DNA from: Trebonia sp963795335 | GTDB taxonomy: Bacteria > Actinomycetota > Actinomycetes > Streptosporangiales > Streptosporangiaceae | Assembly (NCBI GenBank): GCA_963795335.1 | Contig: CAWCHI010000004.1 | Location: 62,001 to 126,000 of the forward strand | Length of the DNA: 64,000 nt | Direction of reading: 5' to 3' | Shown here: positions 1-8,116 of the stretch, piece after piece | Layout: the number at the start of each line of letters is the position of its first letter | Position numbering within the stretch: position 1 is the first letter of the stretch | The notes under the pieces: model-generated | Told to the model about the DNA's origin: nothing | The model's input: the letters and a program-made list of their open reading frames with translations, nothing else | Database searches by the model: none | Made by a program: the position numbers and the translations under genes

Positions 1-274
1 CCGGCTGCTCAGTGCCAGCGCCCACGCCTCGGCCGAGGAACTGCGGGAAAGCTACAGCGACCGCGCGTCGCAGTACCCGCCGGAGTGGCAGGCGGCCCTC
101 GGGACCAACTACGACGTGCTGCACGTCACCCCGGACGAGCTGGGCGTGCTCCGGCGCCGGCTGACCGAGCTGTTCGGCGACTTCCGGCGGCTGCCGCGCG
201 GCGGGCGCCCGCCGGGCGCCCGCCGCGTCGCGGTCGCCGTCGACCTCATGCCCTGGTTCGAGCCAGACGCCTGA
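1..274 (+). CDS. ArsR-family (winged-helix) regulator, C-terminal part
   Basis: This is the 3' end of a gene that begins before the window. The frame starts at base 2 and runs about 90 codons to a TGA at 272-274. The protein contains the stretch NYDVLHVTPDEL followed by a leucine- and arginine-rich helix, which resembles the C-terminal effector part of ArsR/HTH_20-type regulators in actinobacteria; the DNA-binding helices are outside the window. The next gene on the same strand, 80 bases away, is an MFS transporter, and regulator-plus-exporter is a common pairing for this class. The family call rests on general resemblance only. Confidence 0.55.
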   Translation, partial: RLLSASAHASAEELRESYSDRASQYPPEWQAALGTNYDVLHVTPDELGVLRRRLTELFGDFRRLPRGGRPPGARRVAVAVDLMPWFEPDA

Positions 275-354
275 CCGGCCCACCGGGCCGCCCGGTCCCG
301 TTCCCGTTCCCCTCCCCTCCCTTAGCCCGCCCCGTCCCCCGCTGGAGCAGTGCC

Positions 355-1637
355 ATGACCATCACCTCGGAAACCCCGGCCGCCGCGTCGCGGCGCAGCC
401 GCCTGGCCGCCGCGTGGCGGTCCGGCCCACTCGGCCTGCCCGGATTCCGGCTGCTGGCCACGGGCCAGTTCACGTCCACCATCGGCGACTACTGCTACGC
501 GGTCGCGCTGCCCTGGCTGGTGCTGGCTGGCCACGGGTCGGCCGCGTCCCTCGGCATCGTGCTGGCCTGCTACGGGATCCCGCGGGCGGTGCTGACGGTG
601 CCGGCCGGGGGGCTGGCCGACCGGCTCGGCGCGCGGCCGGTCATGCTCGCGGCCGACCTCGCCCGCTGCACCCTGACCGGGGTGCTGGCGCTGCTGGCGG
701 CGGACCACGTGTCGTCGCTGGCGGCTCTGGCCCCGGTCGCGGCCCTGCTCGGGGCGTTCTCGGCGCTGTTCCAGCCGGCCTCCATGGCGATGATGCCGTC
801 GCTGGTCGATTCCGACCGGCTGAGCGCCGCCAACGCCGTCTACACCGGCTTCGTCCAGGCCGGGTCACTGCTCGGGCCGGTGCTGGGCGGGATCCTGGTC
901 GCGGTCGCCGGGCCGGCCACCGCGTTCGCGGCCGATGCCGGCTCCTACGCGGTCTCCGCTGTCAGCCTGGCGCTGATCGCCGGGGCCGCCGGCGGACGGC
1001 CGGGCCCGCGCCCGCGCCCGCCCCGGCGGAAGCGGCGGATACCCCCGGGAGCGTCTGGGTGCTGCTGCGGCGCTCCCGGTTGCTGCAGACCATCCTGGTG
1101 GTATCCCTGACGGCCAACTTCGCGCTGCTGGGGACGAGCGAGGTGGCGCTGCCGGCGCTGGCGCACGCCCGCTTCGGGGCCGGCGGTTACGGCGCGGTGC
1201 TCACCTGTATCGCGGTCGCCAGCATCGCAGGCGCGCTGGTGGTCGGCCGGGTCAGCGACCGGCTGCGGCCCGGTTACCTGATCGCGGGGTCCTTCATCGT
1301 CGCCGGGGCGGCGATCGCGGCCGCCCCGTTCCTGGGCGGGCTGCCCGGCCTGGCCGCCGGGATGGCCGTCTTCGGCCTCGGCCTCGGGTTCGACAACGTC
1401 GTGTCGGTCACCGTGATCCAGCGCTGGGCCCCGCCGGCGATGCTCGGCCGGGTCTGGGGCCTGCTGCTGCTCGCCGGGGCGGCCAGCTTCCCCGTCTCCA
1501 CCTTCGTGGCCGGCCTGCTCACCCGCCACCTGGGGCCGACCGCGGTCTTCCCGATCAGCGGCGCGCTGCTGGCGCTGGCGATGGCCTTCGGCCTGTCGCA
1601 GCGCGAATTCCGCGCCTTCGGCACCGATCAGGCCTGA
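355..1637 (+). CDS. MFS transporter (frameshifted)
   Basis: Twelve-helix major facilitator superfamily permease, probably a drug or metabolite exporter in the cytoplasmic membrane. The ATG at 355 opens a frame with the N-terminal six helices, including the loop motif GGLADRLGARPVM (MFS motif A between TM2 and TM3). The second half, from TPGSVWVLLRRSRLLQ to FRAFGTDQA, lies in another frame. The switch falls in the GC-rich central loop near 1000-1030 (run of CCCGCGCC repeats) and needs one lost base. Both halves are intact protein with normal codon use, so a sequencing indel or a very recent mutation is more likely than decay. It follows the ArsR-like regulator and is probably its target. Confidence 0.8.
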
Positions 1638-1709
1638 CGGCCCGCCGGGCGGCGGCCGGCCCAGCAGTCAGGCAGGTGCCGGCACGGGGTTGCGCTTAAG
1701 GTGGGGCAT

Positions 1710-2240
1710 GTGACGATCGTTCCTGACGGCAAGGACTGGACCTGGGTCCTGCAAAGGCCGTGCCCCGAGTGCGGGCTCGACACCAGCTCGTTCGCCCGCG
1801 AGGAGATCCCGGCCCTGGTCCGGGCCAACGCGGCCGGCTGGCAGGCGCCGCTGGCGGCGCCGGGCGCGGCCGTCCGGCCGCGCCCGGGCAAGTGGTCGCC
1901 CCTCGAGTACGGCTGCCACGTGCGCGACGTGCTGCGGCTGTATGACTACCGGCTCGGCCTGATGCTGACCCAGGACGACCCGCTCTACCCGAACTGGGAC
2001 CAGGACGAGACCGCCGTCGCCGAACGGTACGAGACCCAGGACCCGGCCGCTGTCGCGGCCGGTCTGACAGCCGCGGCGCAGCAGGTCGCGGCCAGCTTCG
2101 CCGCCCTCACGGCGGACCAGTGGGAACGCCCCGGGCGGCGCAGTGACGGCGCCTCGTTCACGGTCGAGTCGTTCGGCCGCTACTTCGTGCACGACCCGCT
2201 GCATCACCTTTACGACGTCACCGGCCGGCGGCCCGGCTGA
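1710..2240 (+). CDS. DinB / DUF664-family protein
   Basis: Small four-helix-bundle protein of the DinB/YfiT-like superfamily, about 177 residues. Members are metal-dependent or thiol (mycothiol/bacillithiol)-dependent transferases or hydrolases; the substrate here is unknown. The metal-ligand histidines expected for the fold are visible in YGCHVRDVL and in FVHDPLHHLYDV near the C terminus. A conserved W-S-P-L-E-Y element precedes the first histidine. Two in-frame GTGs exist, at 1701 and 1710; I chose 1710 because AAGGTGGGG sits just upstream. It stands alone between the MFS gene and the converging HNH gene. Confidence 0.75.
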   Translation: MTIVPDGKDWTWVLQRPCPECGLDTSSFAREEIPALVRANAAGWQAPLAAPGAAVRPRPGKWSPLEYGCHVRDVLRLYDYRLGLMLTQDDPLYPNWDQDETAVAERYETQDPAAVAAGLTAAAQQVAASFAALTADQWERPGRRSDGASFTVESFGRYFVHDPLHHLYDVTGRRPG

Positions 2241-2261
2241 AATCCTGGGCTGGAGGGAGCC

Positions 2262-2780
2262 TCAGGCGGCGGTGGTGACGGCGGGGCCGAGGTAAGCCTC
2301 CCACTGCGGGTCGCCGTCGAGGTGGGCGCCGATGAGCCGCCAGTGCGCCCCCTTCGGCACCGCCGGGGCGACCGGGAGGGTCCAGCCGAGCTCGGCCAGC
2401 AGCCGGTCGGCCTTGCGGTGATTGCACAGCTGGCACGCGGCGACGGTGTTCTCCCAGGTGTGCATGCCGCCCCGGCTGCGCGGGATCACGTGGTCGATCG
2501 TCTCGCCGTGCCGCCCGCAGTAAGCGCAGCGGTAGTTGTCCCGGCGCATCAGCGCCGCCCGGGTCAGCGGCACCCGGTTGCGCGGCGGGATCCGCACGTA
2601 CCGCCGCAGCCGGATCACCGACGGGGTGAGCACCTCCACCGTGGCCGAATGCAGCAGCTTCCCGCCGATGTCGTGATGAACGATCTCTGCCTTGTCGCCC
2701 AGGACGAGGCAGACTGCCCGCCGGAGACCGACGGTGGTCAGTGGCTCATAGGTAACGTTGAGCAGCAGCACGCGACGCAC
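2262..2780 (-). CDS. HNH endonuclease
   Basis: HNH nuclease family protein of about 172 residues. The C-terminal half shows the motif in order: CAYCGRHGETIDHVIPRSRGG, with a CxxC pair, the H of IDHV, then WENTVAACQLCNHRKAD with the second CxxC and the final HNH histidine. The N-terminal half (VLLLNVTYEPLTTVGLRRA) is the typical leader of the actinobacterial group. The start is a GTG at 2780, five bases after GGAGG (2786-2790); longer versions begin upstream of that ribosome site. It is transcribed divergently from the prolyl oligopeptidase gene. Its biological role is not known; this is a widespread single-copy chromosomal gene in actinobacteria rather than a homing enzyme. Confidence 0.88.
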   Translation of the reverse strand: MRRVLLLNVTYEPLTTVGLRRAVCLVLGDKAEIVHHDIGGKLLHSATVEVLTPSVIRLRRYVRIPPRNRVPLTRAALMRRDNYRCAYCGRHGETIDHVIPRSRGGMHTWENTVAACQLCNHRKADRLLAELGWTLPVAPAVPKGAHWRLIGAHLDGDPQWEAYLGPAVTTAA

Positions 2781-2945
2781 GGGCACCTCCGCAGGTACCG
2801 TTGTGAGGCGCCGCTCACACCGCCGGGACCGGGTCTGTCCCCGCGTGGCCGAAGCCACGTGCCTCCGCCAATCACGTCCAGAGTACTAGGCGAACTGTGG
2901 ATTGAAGGTTAATGGCCGGTAACGAGCTGCGGCTAGGGTGCGGTT

Positions 2946-5099
2946 ATGGTATTCAACCCCGCCAGGTACCCCGCCGCGCGCCGCCTGGATCTCGTCGACG
3001 ACCTGTCCGGCTACCAGGTCGCCGACCCCTACCGCTGGCTCGAGGACCCCGGCGCGGCCGAGACTGAGCAGTGGCTCGCGGCCGAGGAAACGCTCTGGGC
3101 GGCCTATGCCCGCGACCTCCCGCGCCGCGAGCAGTTCGCTGGCCGGGTCCGCGAGCTGCTGCGGGTCGGGTCGGTCGGGCTCCCCGCGTGGCGCGGCGGC
3201 AGCCGGTTCTACACCCGGCGCGACCCCGGCCAGGAGCACGCCGTGCTCTACGTGAACGACGGGCCCGCCGACGACACTGAACGGGTGCTGCTGGACCCGG
3301 TCGCGGTCGACCCGACCGGGCGGACCACGCTGGACGCCTGGCAGCCGGACAAGGAGGGGCGGCTGCTGGCCTACCAGCTGTCGCACGGCGGGGACGAGGA
3401 GTCGCTGCTGCGGGTGCTCGAGGTGGCCACCGGGGACGTCGTCGACGGGCCGGTCGACCGCTGCCGGTACTCCCCGGTCGCCTGGCTGCCGGGCGGCAAG
3501 GCGTTCTACTACACCCGGCGGCTGCCGCCGGAGACGGTGCCGGCCGGGGAGGCGCAGTACCACCGGCGGGTCTTCCTGCACGCGGTGGGGACGCCGCCGG
3601 AGGCGGACACCGAGGTCTTCGGGGCCGGGCGGGACAAGATGACCTACTACGGGGTGACCGTCAGCCGCGACGGCCGCTGGCTGATCGTCTCGGCCTCGGT
3701 CGGCACCGCGCCCCGGGAGGACATCTGGATCGCCGACCTCACCGTGTCCGAGGCGGCCGCGCCCGTCCTGGTCCCGCTGATGACCGGGCTCGACGCGATG
3801 GCGTCGCCGTGGGTCGGCCGGGACGGCCGCCTGTACGTGCTGACCGACCTGGACGCGCCGCGCGGGCGGCTGTGCGTGGCCGACCCGGCCGCCCCCGGCC
3901 CGGCCGGCTGGCGCGACCTGATCGGCGAGGACCCGTCGGCCGTGCTGCGCGACTACGCCGTCCTCGACGGCGACGGGCTGGAGCGGCCAGTGCTGGTGGT
4001 GTCGCGCACCCGGCACGCGGTCAGCGAGGTCAGCGTGCACGACCTGGCCACCGGCGGGCTGCTGTCGGCGCTGGAGCTGCCCGGCATCGGCACCGTGGGC
4101 GGGATCGGGGAACGGCCCGAGGGCGGGCACGAGGCCTGGTTCGGCTACACGGACTACACGACGCCCGCGGTCGTGCTCCGCTACGACGCCGCCGCGGGCA
4201 CGGTCAGCACCTGGGCCCAGTCGCCGGGAACACAGTCACCTGGAACACAGTCACCGGGAACACAGCCGCCGGGGGCGGCCGACCTTCCCCCGGCGGTCAC
4301 CGCCTCGCAGGTCACGTACCACTCGGCCGACGGCACCACGGTGCGGATGGTGATCATCTCGCCGGCTGGGGAGACCAGTCCCCGTTCGGGCGACCGCTCG
4401 TGCATCTTGTACGGCTACGGGGGCTTCGACATCAGCCAGACCCCCGGGTACTCGGCCAGCATCCTGGCCTGGGTCGAGGCAGGCGGCGTGTACGCGGTGG
4501 CCGGCCTGCGGGGCGGCAGCGAGGAAGGCGAGGAGTGGCACCGGGCGGGCATGCTCGGCCGCAAGCAGAACGTGTTCGACGACTTCCACGCGGCCGCCGA
4601 GTACCTGATCGCCGAGGGGATCACCGTGCCCGCCCGGCTGGCGGTGTGGGGCGGTTCCAACGGCGGGCTGCTGGTCGGGGCGGCCGTCACCCAGCGGCCG
4701 GAGCTGTTCGGGGCGGCCGTCTGCTCGGCCCCGCTGCTCGACATGGTGCGCTACGAGCGGTTCAAGATCGGCGAGACCTGGAACGTGGAGTACGGGTCGG
4801 CCGCCCGGCCGGAGGAGCTGGGCTGGCTGCTCGGCTACTCCCCGTACCACCGGGTGCGGGACGGGGTCGCCTACCCGGCGGTGCTGTTCACCGTGTTCAC
4901 CAACGACACCCGGGTCGACCCGCTGCACGGGTACAAGATGTGCGCTGCGCTGCAGCACGCCACCAGCTCCGGCCGCCCGGTCCTGCTGCGGGCCGAGGGA
5001 CAGGTCGGGCACGGGCAGCGGGCCGTCTCGCTGACGTCCGCGCTGGCCGGGGACTGCCTCGCGTTCGTGGCGCACGAGACCGGGCTGCCGGCGTCATAG
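2946..5099 (+). CDS. S9A prolyl oligopeptidase family serine peptidase
   Basis: A 717-residue cytosolic peptidase: N-terminal seven-bladed propeller (roughly residues 75-420) followed by an alpha/beta hydrolase domain. The catalytic triad can be read directly: Ser571 in WGGSNGGLL, Asp654 in FTNDTRVDP and His689 in GQVGHGQ. It starts with the PYRWLED signature. No signal peptide is visible. Such enzymes cleave short peptides after proline. The linker between the domains carries a tandem SPGTQ repeat encoded by 15-bp DNA units. Start ATG at 2946. Confidence 0.9.
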   Translation: MVFNPARYPAARRLDLVDDLSGYQVADPYRWLEDPGAAETEQWLAAEETLWAAYARDLPRREQFAGRVRELLRVGSVGLPAWRGGSRFYTRRDPGQEHAVLYVNDGPADDTERVLLDPVAVDPTGRTTLDAWQPDKEGRLLAYQLSHGGDEESLLRVLEVATGDVVDGPVDRCRYSPVAWLPGGKAFYYTRRLPPETVPAGEAQYHRRVFLHAVGTPPEADTEVFGAGRDKMTYYGVTVSRDGRWLIVSASVGTAPREDIWIADLTVSEAAAPVLVPLMTGLDAMASPWVGRDGRLYVLTDLDAPRGRLCVADPAAPGPAGWRDLIGEDPSAVLRDYAVLDGDGLERPVLVVSRTRHAVSEVSVHDLATGGLLSALELPGIGTVGGIGERPEGGHEAWFGYTDYTTPAVVLRYDAAAGTVSTWAQSPGTQSPGTQSPGTQPPGAADLPPAVTASQVTYHSADGTTVRMVIISPAGETSPRSGDRSCILYGYGGFDISQTPGYSASILAWVEAGGVYAVAGLRGGSEEGEEWHRAGMLGRKQNVFDDFHAAAEYLIAEGITVPARLAVWGGSNGGLLVGAAVTQRPELFGAAVCSAPLLDMVRYERFKIGETWNVEYGSAARPEELGWLLGYSPYHRVRDGVAYPAVLFTVFTNDTRVDPLHGYKMCAALQHATSSGRPVLLRAEGQVGHGQRAVSLTSALAGDCLAFVAHETGLPAS
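4218..4277 (+). repeat. 15-bp in-frame tandem repeat in the S9A gene
   Basis: Three near-identical 15-bp units plus a decayed fourth encode repeated SPGTQ in the interdomain linker. The length is a multiple of three, so copy-number change keeps the frame. Confidence 0.85.
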
Positions 5100-5219
5100 C
5101 CCGGGGCGTTCCGGCCGCGCCCGCGAGCGGGCAATTGTCACAGTCGGCCCGGCCCTGCGGCGATCCCGGTAGCCTCGCACGGGAGCAAATATCCGGATCG
5201 GGCGATGAGGAGGCTGAGC

Positions 5220-6458
5220 GTGGAGGGGCTAGTGCACCTGCCGGTGTTCAGTGCGGACCACGTTCCGGACACGCTGACGGGCAGCTGCGGGAGCAACCCG
5301 GGGCTGGCGTGCCGGCTGGTGTGGAACGTTTCGAATAACGGCCGGGCTGCCTCGCTCACTAACAACTTCCTCGCCGGGCCGGTGCACCTGCTGCTGCAGG
5401 TGCTGTTCGTGGTCGTGCTCGCGCTGCTGATCCAGTGGCTGGTGCACCGGCTGATCAACCGGCTGACCGCGCGGGCGTCGGAGTCGTTCGTCGACCAGCT
5501 GCGCACCGGCATGGCCGGCTCGCGTTTCGTGCCCACCCGGACCGCCGGGCGGGTTTCCCGGCGGCTGGGCTCCCACGGGCTGGGGCGCCGGCGGCGGCGC
5601 AGCCCGACCGACGACGCGGTCGCGGACGACGCCGCCGCCGCCCGGGCCGGCAGCCCGCTGCGCGATGCCCGGCCGGGCGACCCCGTGTTCGCGGCCGCCG
5701 CGGCCGGCCAGGGGGCGGTCGACGGCGCCGCCGCCGAGGCGGAGGCGGCCCTGGTCGACGAGCGGCGCAAGCAGCGGGTACAGGCGCTCGGCGCCATCTT
5801 GCGCAGCGCCGCGTCAGTGACGATCTTCGCCATCGCCGGGTTCATCATCCTCGGCGACCTCGGCCTCAACCTGGCGCCGCTGCTGGCCAGCGCGGGCGTG
5901 GTCGGCGTGGCGATCGGCTTCGGCGCGCAGAGCCTGGTCAAGGACTACCTGTCCGGGATCTTCATGCTGGTCGAGGACCAGTACGGGGTCGGCGACGTGA
6001 TCACCGTCGGGGACGCCACCGGCACGGTGGAAACGGTCACCCTCCGGGTCACCCGGATGCGGGACGTGAACGGCATCGTGTGGCACATCCGCAACGGCAC
6101 CATCGACACGGTCGGCAACGAGTCCCAGGGCTGGGCCCGGGCGGTGATCGACTTCCCGGTCCCGTTCGCGGCCGACCTGGCGACCATCAGGGACGTGCTG
6201 GCCCGGACGGGCGAGGACATGTGGAACGAGCCGTCCTGGCGCGTGGTCATGCTTGAGGCACCCGAGGTGTGGGGCGCCCAGGCGATCACCAGCACCGAGG
6301 TCACCATGCGGATGGTGGTGAAGACGGCGCCGCTGCGCCAGTGGGAGGTCGAGCGGGAGATGCGCGCCCGGGTGAAGCGCGCGCTCAAGGAGGCCGCCAT
6401 CATGCCGCCGGCGGCCGAGACGCCGAAGATGGCGGTTACCCTGACCAGAGATGAGTGA
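5220..6458 (+). CDS. MscS-family mechanosensitive ion channel
   Basis: About 412 residues. An N-terminal membrane segment (LLLQVLFVVVLALLIQWLV) is followed by a long charged cytosolic insert of about 110 residues and then the pore region, seen as FAIAGFIILGDLGLNLAPLL and GVVGVAIGFGAQSLVKDYLSG, the classic MscS TM3 with alternating Gly/Ala and the FGAQ-LVKD element. The beta domain (EDQYGVGDVI) and C-terminal alpha/beta domain follow. It releases solutes at high membrane tension. Start: GTG 5220, six bases after GGAGG at 5209-5213; an ATG at 5205 overlaps that ribosome site. The globin gene follows after six bases, so the two are probably cotranscribed. Confidence 0.9.
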   Translation: MEGLVHLPVFSADHVPDTLTGSCGSNPGLACRLVWNVSNNGRAASLTNNFLAGPVHLLLQVLFVVVLALLIQWLVHRLINRLTARASESFVDQLRTGMAGSRFVPTRTAGRVSRRLGSHGLGRRRRRSPTDDAVADDAAAARAGSPLRDARPGDPVFAAAAAGQGAVDGAAAEAEAALVDERRKQRVQALGAILRSAASVTIFAIAGFIILGDLGLNLAPLLASAGVVGVAIGFGAQSLVKDYLSGIFMLVEDQYGVGDVITVGDATGTVETVTLRVTRMRDVNGIVWHIRNGTIDTVGNESQGWARAVIDFPVPFAADLATIRDVLARTGEDMWNEPSWRVVMLEAPEVWGAQAITSTEVTMRMVVKTAPLRQWEVEREMRARVKRALKEAAIMPPAAETPKMAVTLTRDE

Positions 6459-6464
6459 GGGGTT

Positions 6465-6914
6465 ATGAGCGACGACAGCGAACGGCTCGTCAGCCTTTAC
6501 GAGGCGGTCGGCGGCGAAGAGACCTTCACCCGGCTGGTCCGCCGGTTCTACCAGGAGGTCGCGGCCGACCCGGTGCTTCTCGCGACCTACCCGACGCCGC
6601 AGGACCTCGGGCCCGCCGAGGAGCACCTGCGGCTGTTCCTCATCCAGTACTGGGGCGGCCCGCCGGCCTACAACGAGCTGCGCGGGCACCCGCGGCTGCG
6701 GATGCGGCACGTCCGCTTCCACATCGGCGAGACCGAGCGCGACCTGTGGCTCACGCACATGCGGACGGCCCTCGACGAGCTCGACCTGCCCCCGGCGCTC
6801 GACGCCCCGCTCTGGGATTACCTCCGGATGGCGGCGCACTCGCTGGTCAACGTGCCACCGGAGGCGGCCCCGGGGGCGGGCGGCCGGGGCGACCTCGGGA
6901 TGCGGCCGTCCTGA
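6465..6914 (+). CDS. glbO: Group II truncated hemoglobin (GlbO/trHbO-like)
   Basis: A 149-residue truncated globin. It has the trHb II opening SLYEAVGGEETFTRLVRRFY, the YWGGPPAYNELRGHPRLRMRH stretch with the proximal-side histidine, and a FHIGETERDLWLTHM helix. These proteins bind O2 or NO and are linked to respiration and nitrosative stress at the membrane. The gene starts six bases after the MscS stop, a pairing I read as a two-gene operon. A Pro/Gly-rich tail of about 15 residues follows the fold. Confidence 0.9.
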   Translation: MSDDSERLVSLYEAVGGEETFTRLVRRFYQEVAADPVLLATYPTPQDLGPAEEHLRLFLIQYWGGPPAYNELRGHPRLRMRHVRFHIGETERDLWLTHMRTALDELDLPPALDAPLWDYLRMAAHSLVNVPPEAAPGAGGRGDLGMRPS

Positions 6915-6989
6915 GAGGACTGTTCGCGAGTAGGCGGGGCTGCCGGGGAGCGCGGGAGACGGCCGGGCCGGTTCCGGGGTGGCCTGGTC

Positions 6990-7007
6990 ATCCCGGATCA
7001 CCGGGAT
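6990..7007. promoter_or_regulatory. 7-bp perfect inverted repeat
   Basis: ATCCCGG, four bases, CCGGGAT. It lies between the globin stop and the unrecognised gene at 7100. It has no T-run, so it may be an operator for the downstream gene rather than a terminator. Function is inferred only from position. Confidence 0.4.
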
Positions 7008-7099
7008 AATCATGCCTATGGTCGCCGGGTATGGTGCTTGCTCGGGCTGCCACAGGAAGCGAAGAATCGGGCAGTACGGACCAGTAGGGAGCGCGGGCC

Positions 7100-7732
7100 A
7101 TGGTCTTTGTGAATCCCGACCAGGCGCCGGTCTGTCGTTGGTACCTGCAGGGCGGTCCGCTCAACGGGGAGATCTTCTCCGACTGGCCAGTGCCGGCCGA
7201 GGGGGAACGCTTCGGCAGCGACTACGTTTACCGGGGTAAGAGGACTAAGCGGAGGAACCGCGGCGACTACATCTTTGGGTACGAGCCGGTCCCAGTTTCC
7301 TCGCCGCCAGCGCCTCAGCCTCAGTCCACGCCGGGCCCCCAGCACCCTGCGCCAGAGGCCGATCCGCCGGGGGTATACGAGGCCTGTGGCGTCTTGTCGG
7401 ACTATGCCGGCACTGTCTCACTGGACGCGGCGGGTTACAGCATCAGCACCTCACTGGGCTCAGACCGGGTAGCCGAGGTGCTCCGCGCCTGCCAGTGGCT
7501 TCAGGCACAGCATCCGGCCCGTGCGGCGAAGGAAGCTCACCGATGGGAGTCCATGCGCGTCTCCCAGTTGTGCGACGCCGAGCACGAGGCCTCCATCCAA
7601 CCGGAGGACCGCGCGACCAGCCGTGCGGTCGCCGGTGCCTGCCAGAGCGTCATCGACATGTTGGTCGACGCTGGCGCACCGCGACCCGCGCGCCAAGCCT
7701 GCGACCATCACGGCCGGGCAGTCTCGGACTGA
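7100..7732 (+). CDS. Hypothetical protein, two-part
   Basis: I do not recognise this 210-residue protein. It starts with ATG at 7100 behind GGGAG. The N-terminal third (CRWYLQGGPLNGEIF to DYIFGYEP) looks like a small beta domain of the GGPLDG type seen in many short actinobacterial proteins. A Pro/Gln linker (PPAPQPQSTPGPQ) follows, then an alpha-helical C-terminal region (DRVAEVLRACQWLQAQHP, QSVIDMLVDAG). No signal peptide or membrane segment. Base composition is visibly less GC-rich than the neighbours, hinting at acquisition. The zinc-ribbon gene downstream may be coexpressed. Confidence 0.6.
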   Translation: MVFVNPDQAPVCRWYLQGGPLNGEIFSDWPVPAEGERFGSDYVYRGKRTKRRNRGDYIFGYEPVPVSSPPAPQPQSTPGPQHPAPEADPPGVYEACGVLSDYAGTVSLDAAGYSISTSLGSDRVAEVLRACQWLQAQHPARAAKEAHRWESMRVSQLCDAEHEASIQPEDRATSRAVAGACQSVIDMLVDAGAPRPARQACDHHGRAVSD

Positions 7733-7790
7733 GCCTGACCAAGCCGATTCACTAACGCCCGCCCGGGCGAAGACAAAGGGAGGATTTGAC

Positions 7791-7910
7791 ATGGCGAACG
7801 TCAAGGTGACCTGCCCGCACTGCGGCGCGCAGACCTGGGTGCGCGAGCATTACAACGACCCGTGCGAAAAGTGCGGCCGGACTGTGCCGCGACCCGACGG
7901 AGGCCGGTAA
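7791..7910 (+). CDS. 39-residue zinc-ribbon miniprotein
   Basis: A tiny protein with two CxxC knuckles, CPHC near the start and CEKC 18 residues later, enough for one structural zinc site. It has a strong ribosome site (AAAGGGAGG) seven bases before the ATG at 7791, which is why I call it real. Function unknown. After its TAA the same frame stays open and protein-like to about 8110, without a start codon (see the next entry). Confidence 0.7.
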   Translation: MANVKVTCPHCGAQTWVREHYNDPCEKCGRTVPRPDGGR

Positions 7911-8116
7911 CGGCACCACGGCGACAACTCCCGCGACCCCCAAGCGGTCAAGGCCCTCAAAAGGCCGCGTGAGGACCACAAGCGCGCGGGCGATGCCGCC
8001 GGATTCGGCGCGTACCTGGACGGGGCCTGCGAGACCGGCAGCGGTGGGAGCGCTCGTTTCATCGCGAAGCTGGACGGGGCTCTCAGGAGGTACGGCCGCG
8101 CGGCGTCAAGGACCCG
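7911..8116 (+). other. Open, protein-like stretch without a start codon
   Basis: In the same frame as the zinc ribbon, after its TAA, codons continue without stop and read like protein (FGAYLDGACETGSG, RFIAKLDGALRRYGR). No ATG, GTG or TTG opens it. It may be a gene remnant, or the TAA may be a recent mutation or error. Confidence 0.35.

Noticed and set aside
2886..4130. 414-codon open frame on the minus strand
   Set aside because: Antisense shadow of the S9A peptidase; Arg/Pro/Gly-rich product without motifs, explained by high GC.
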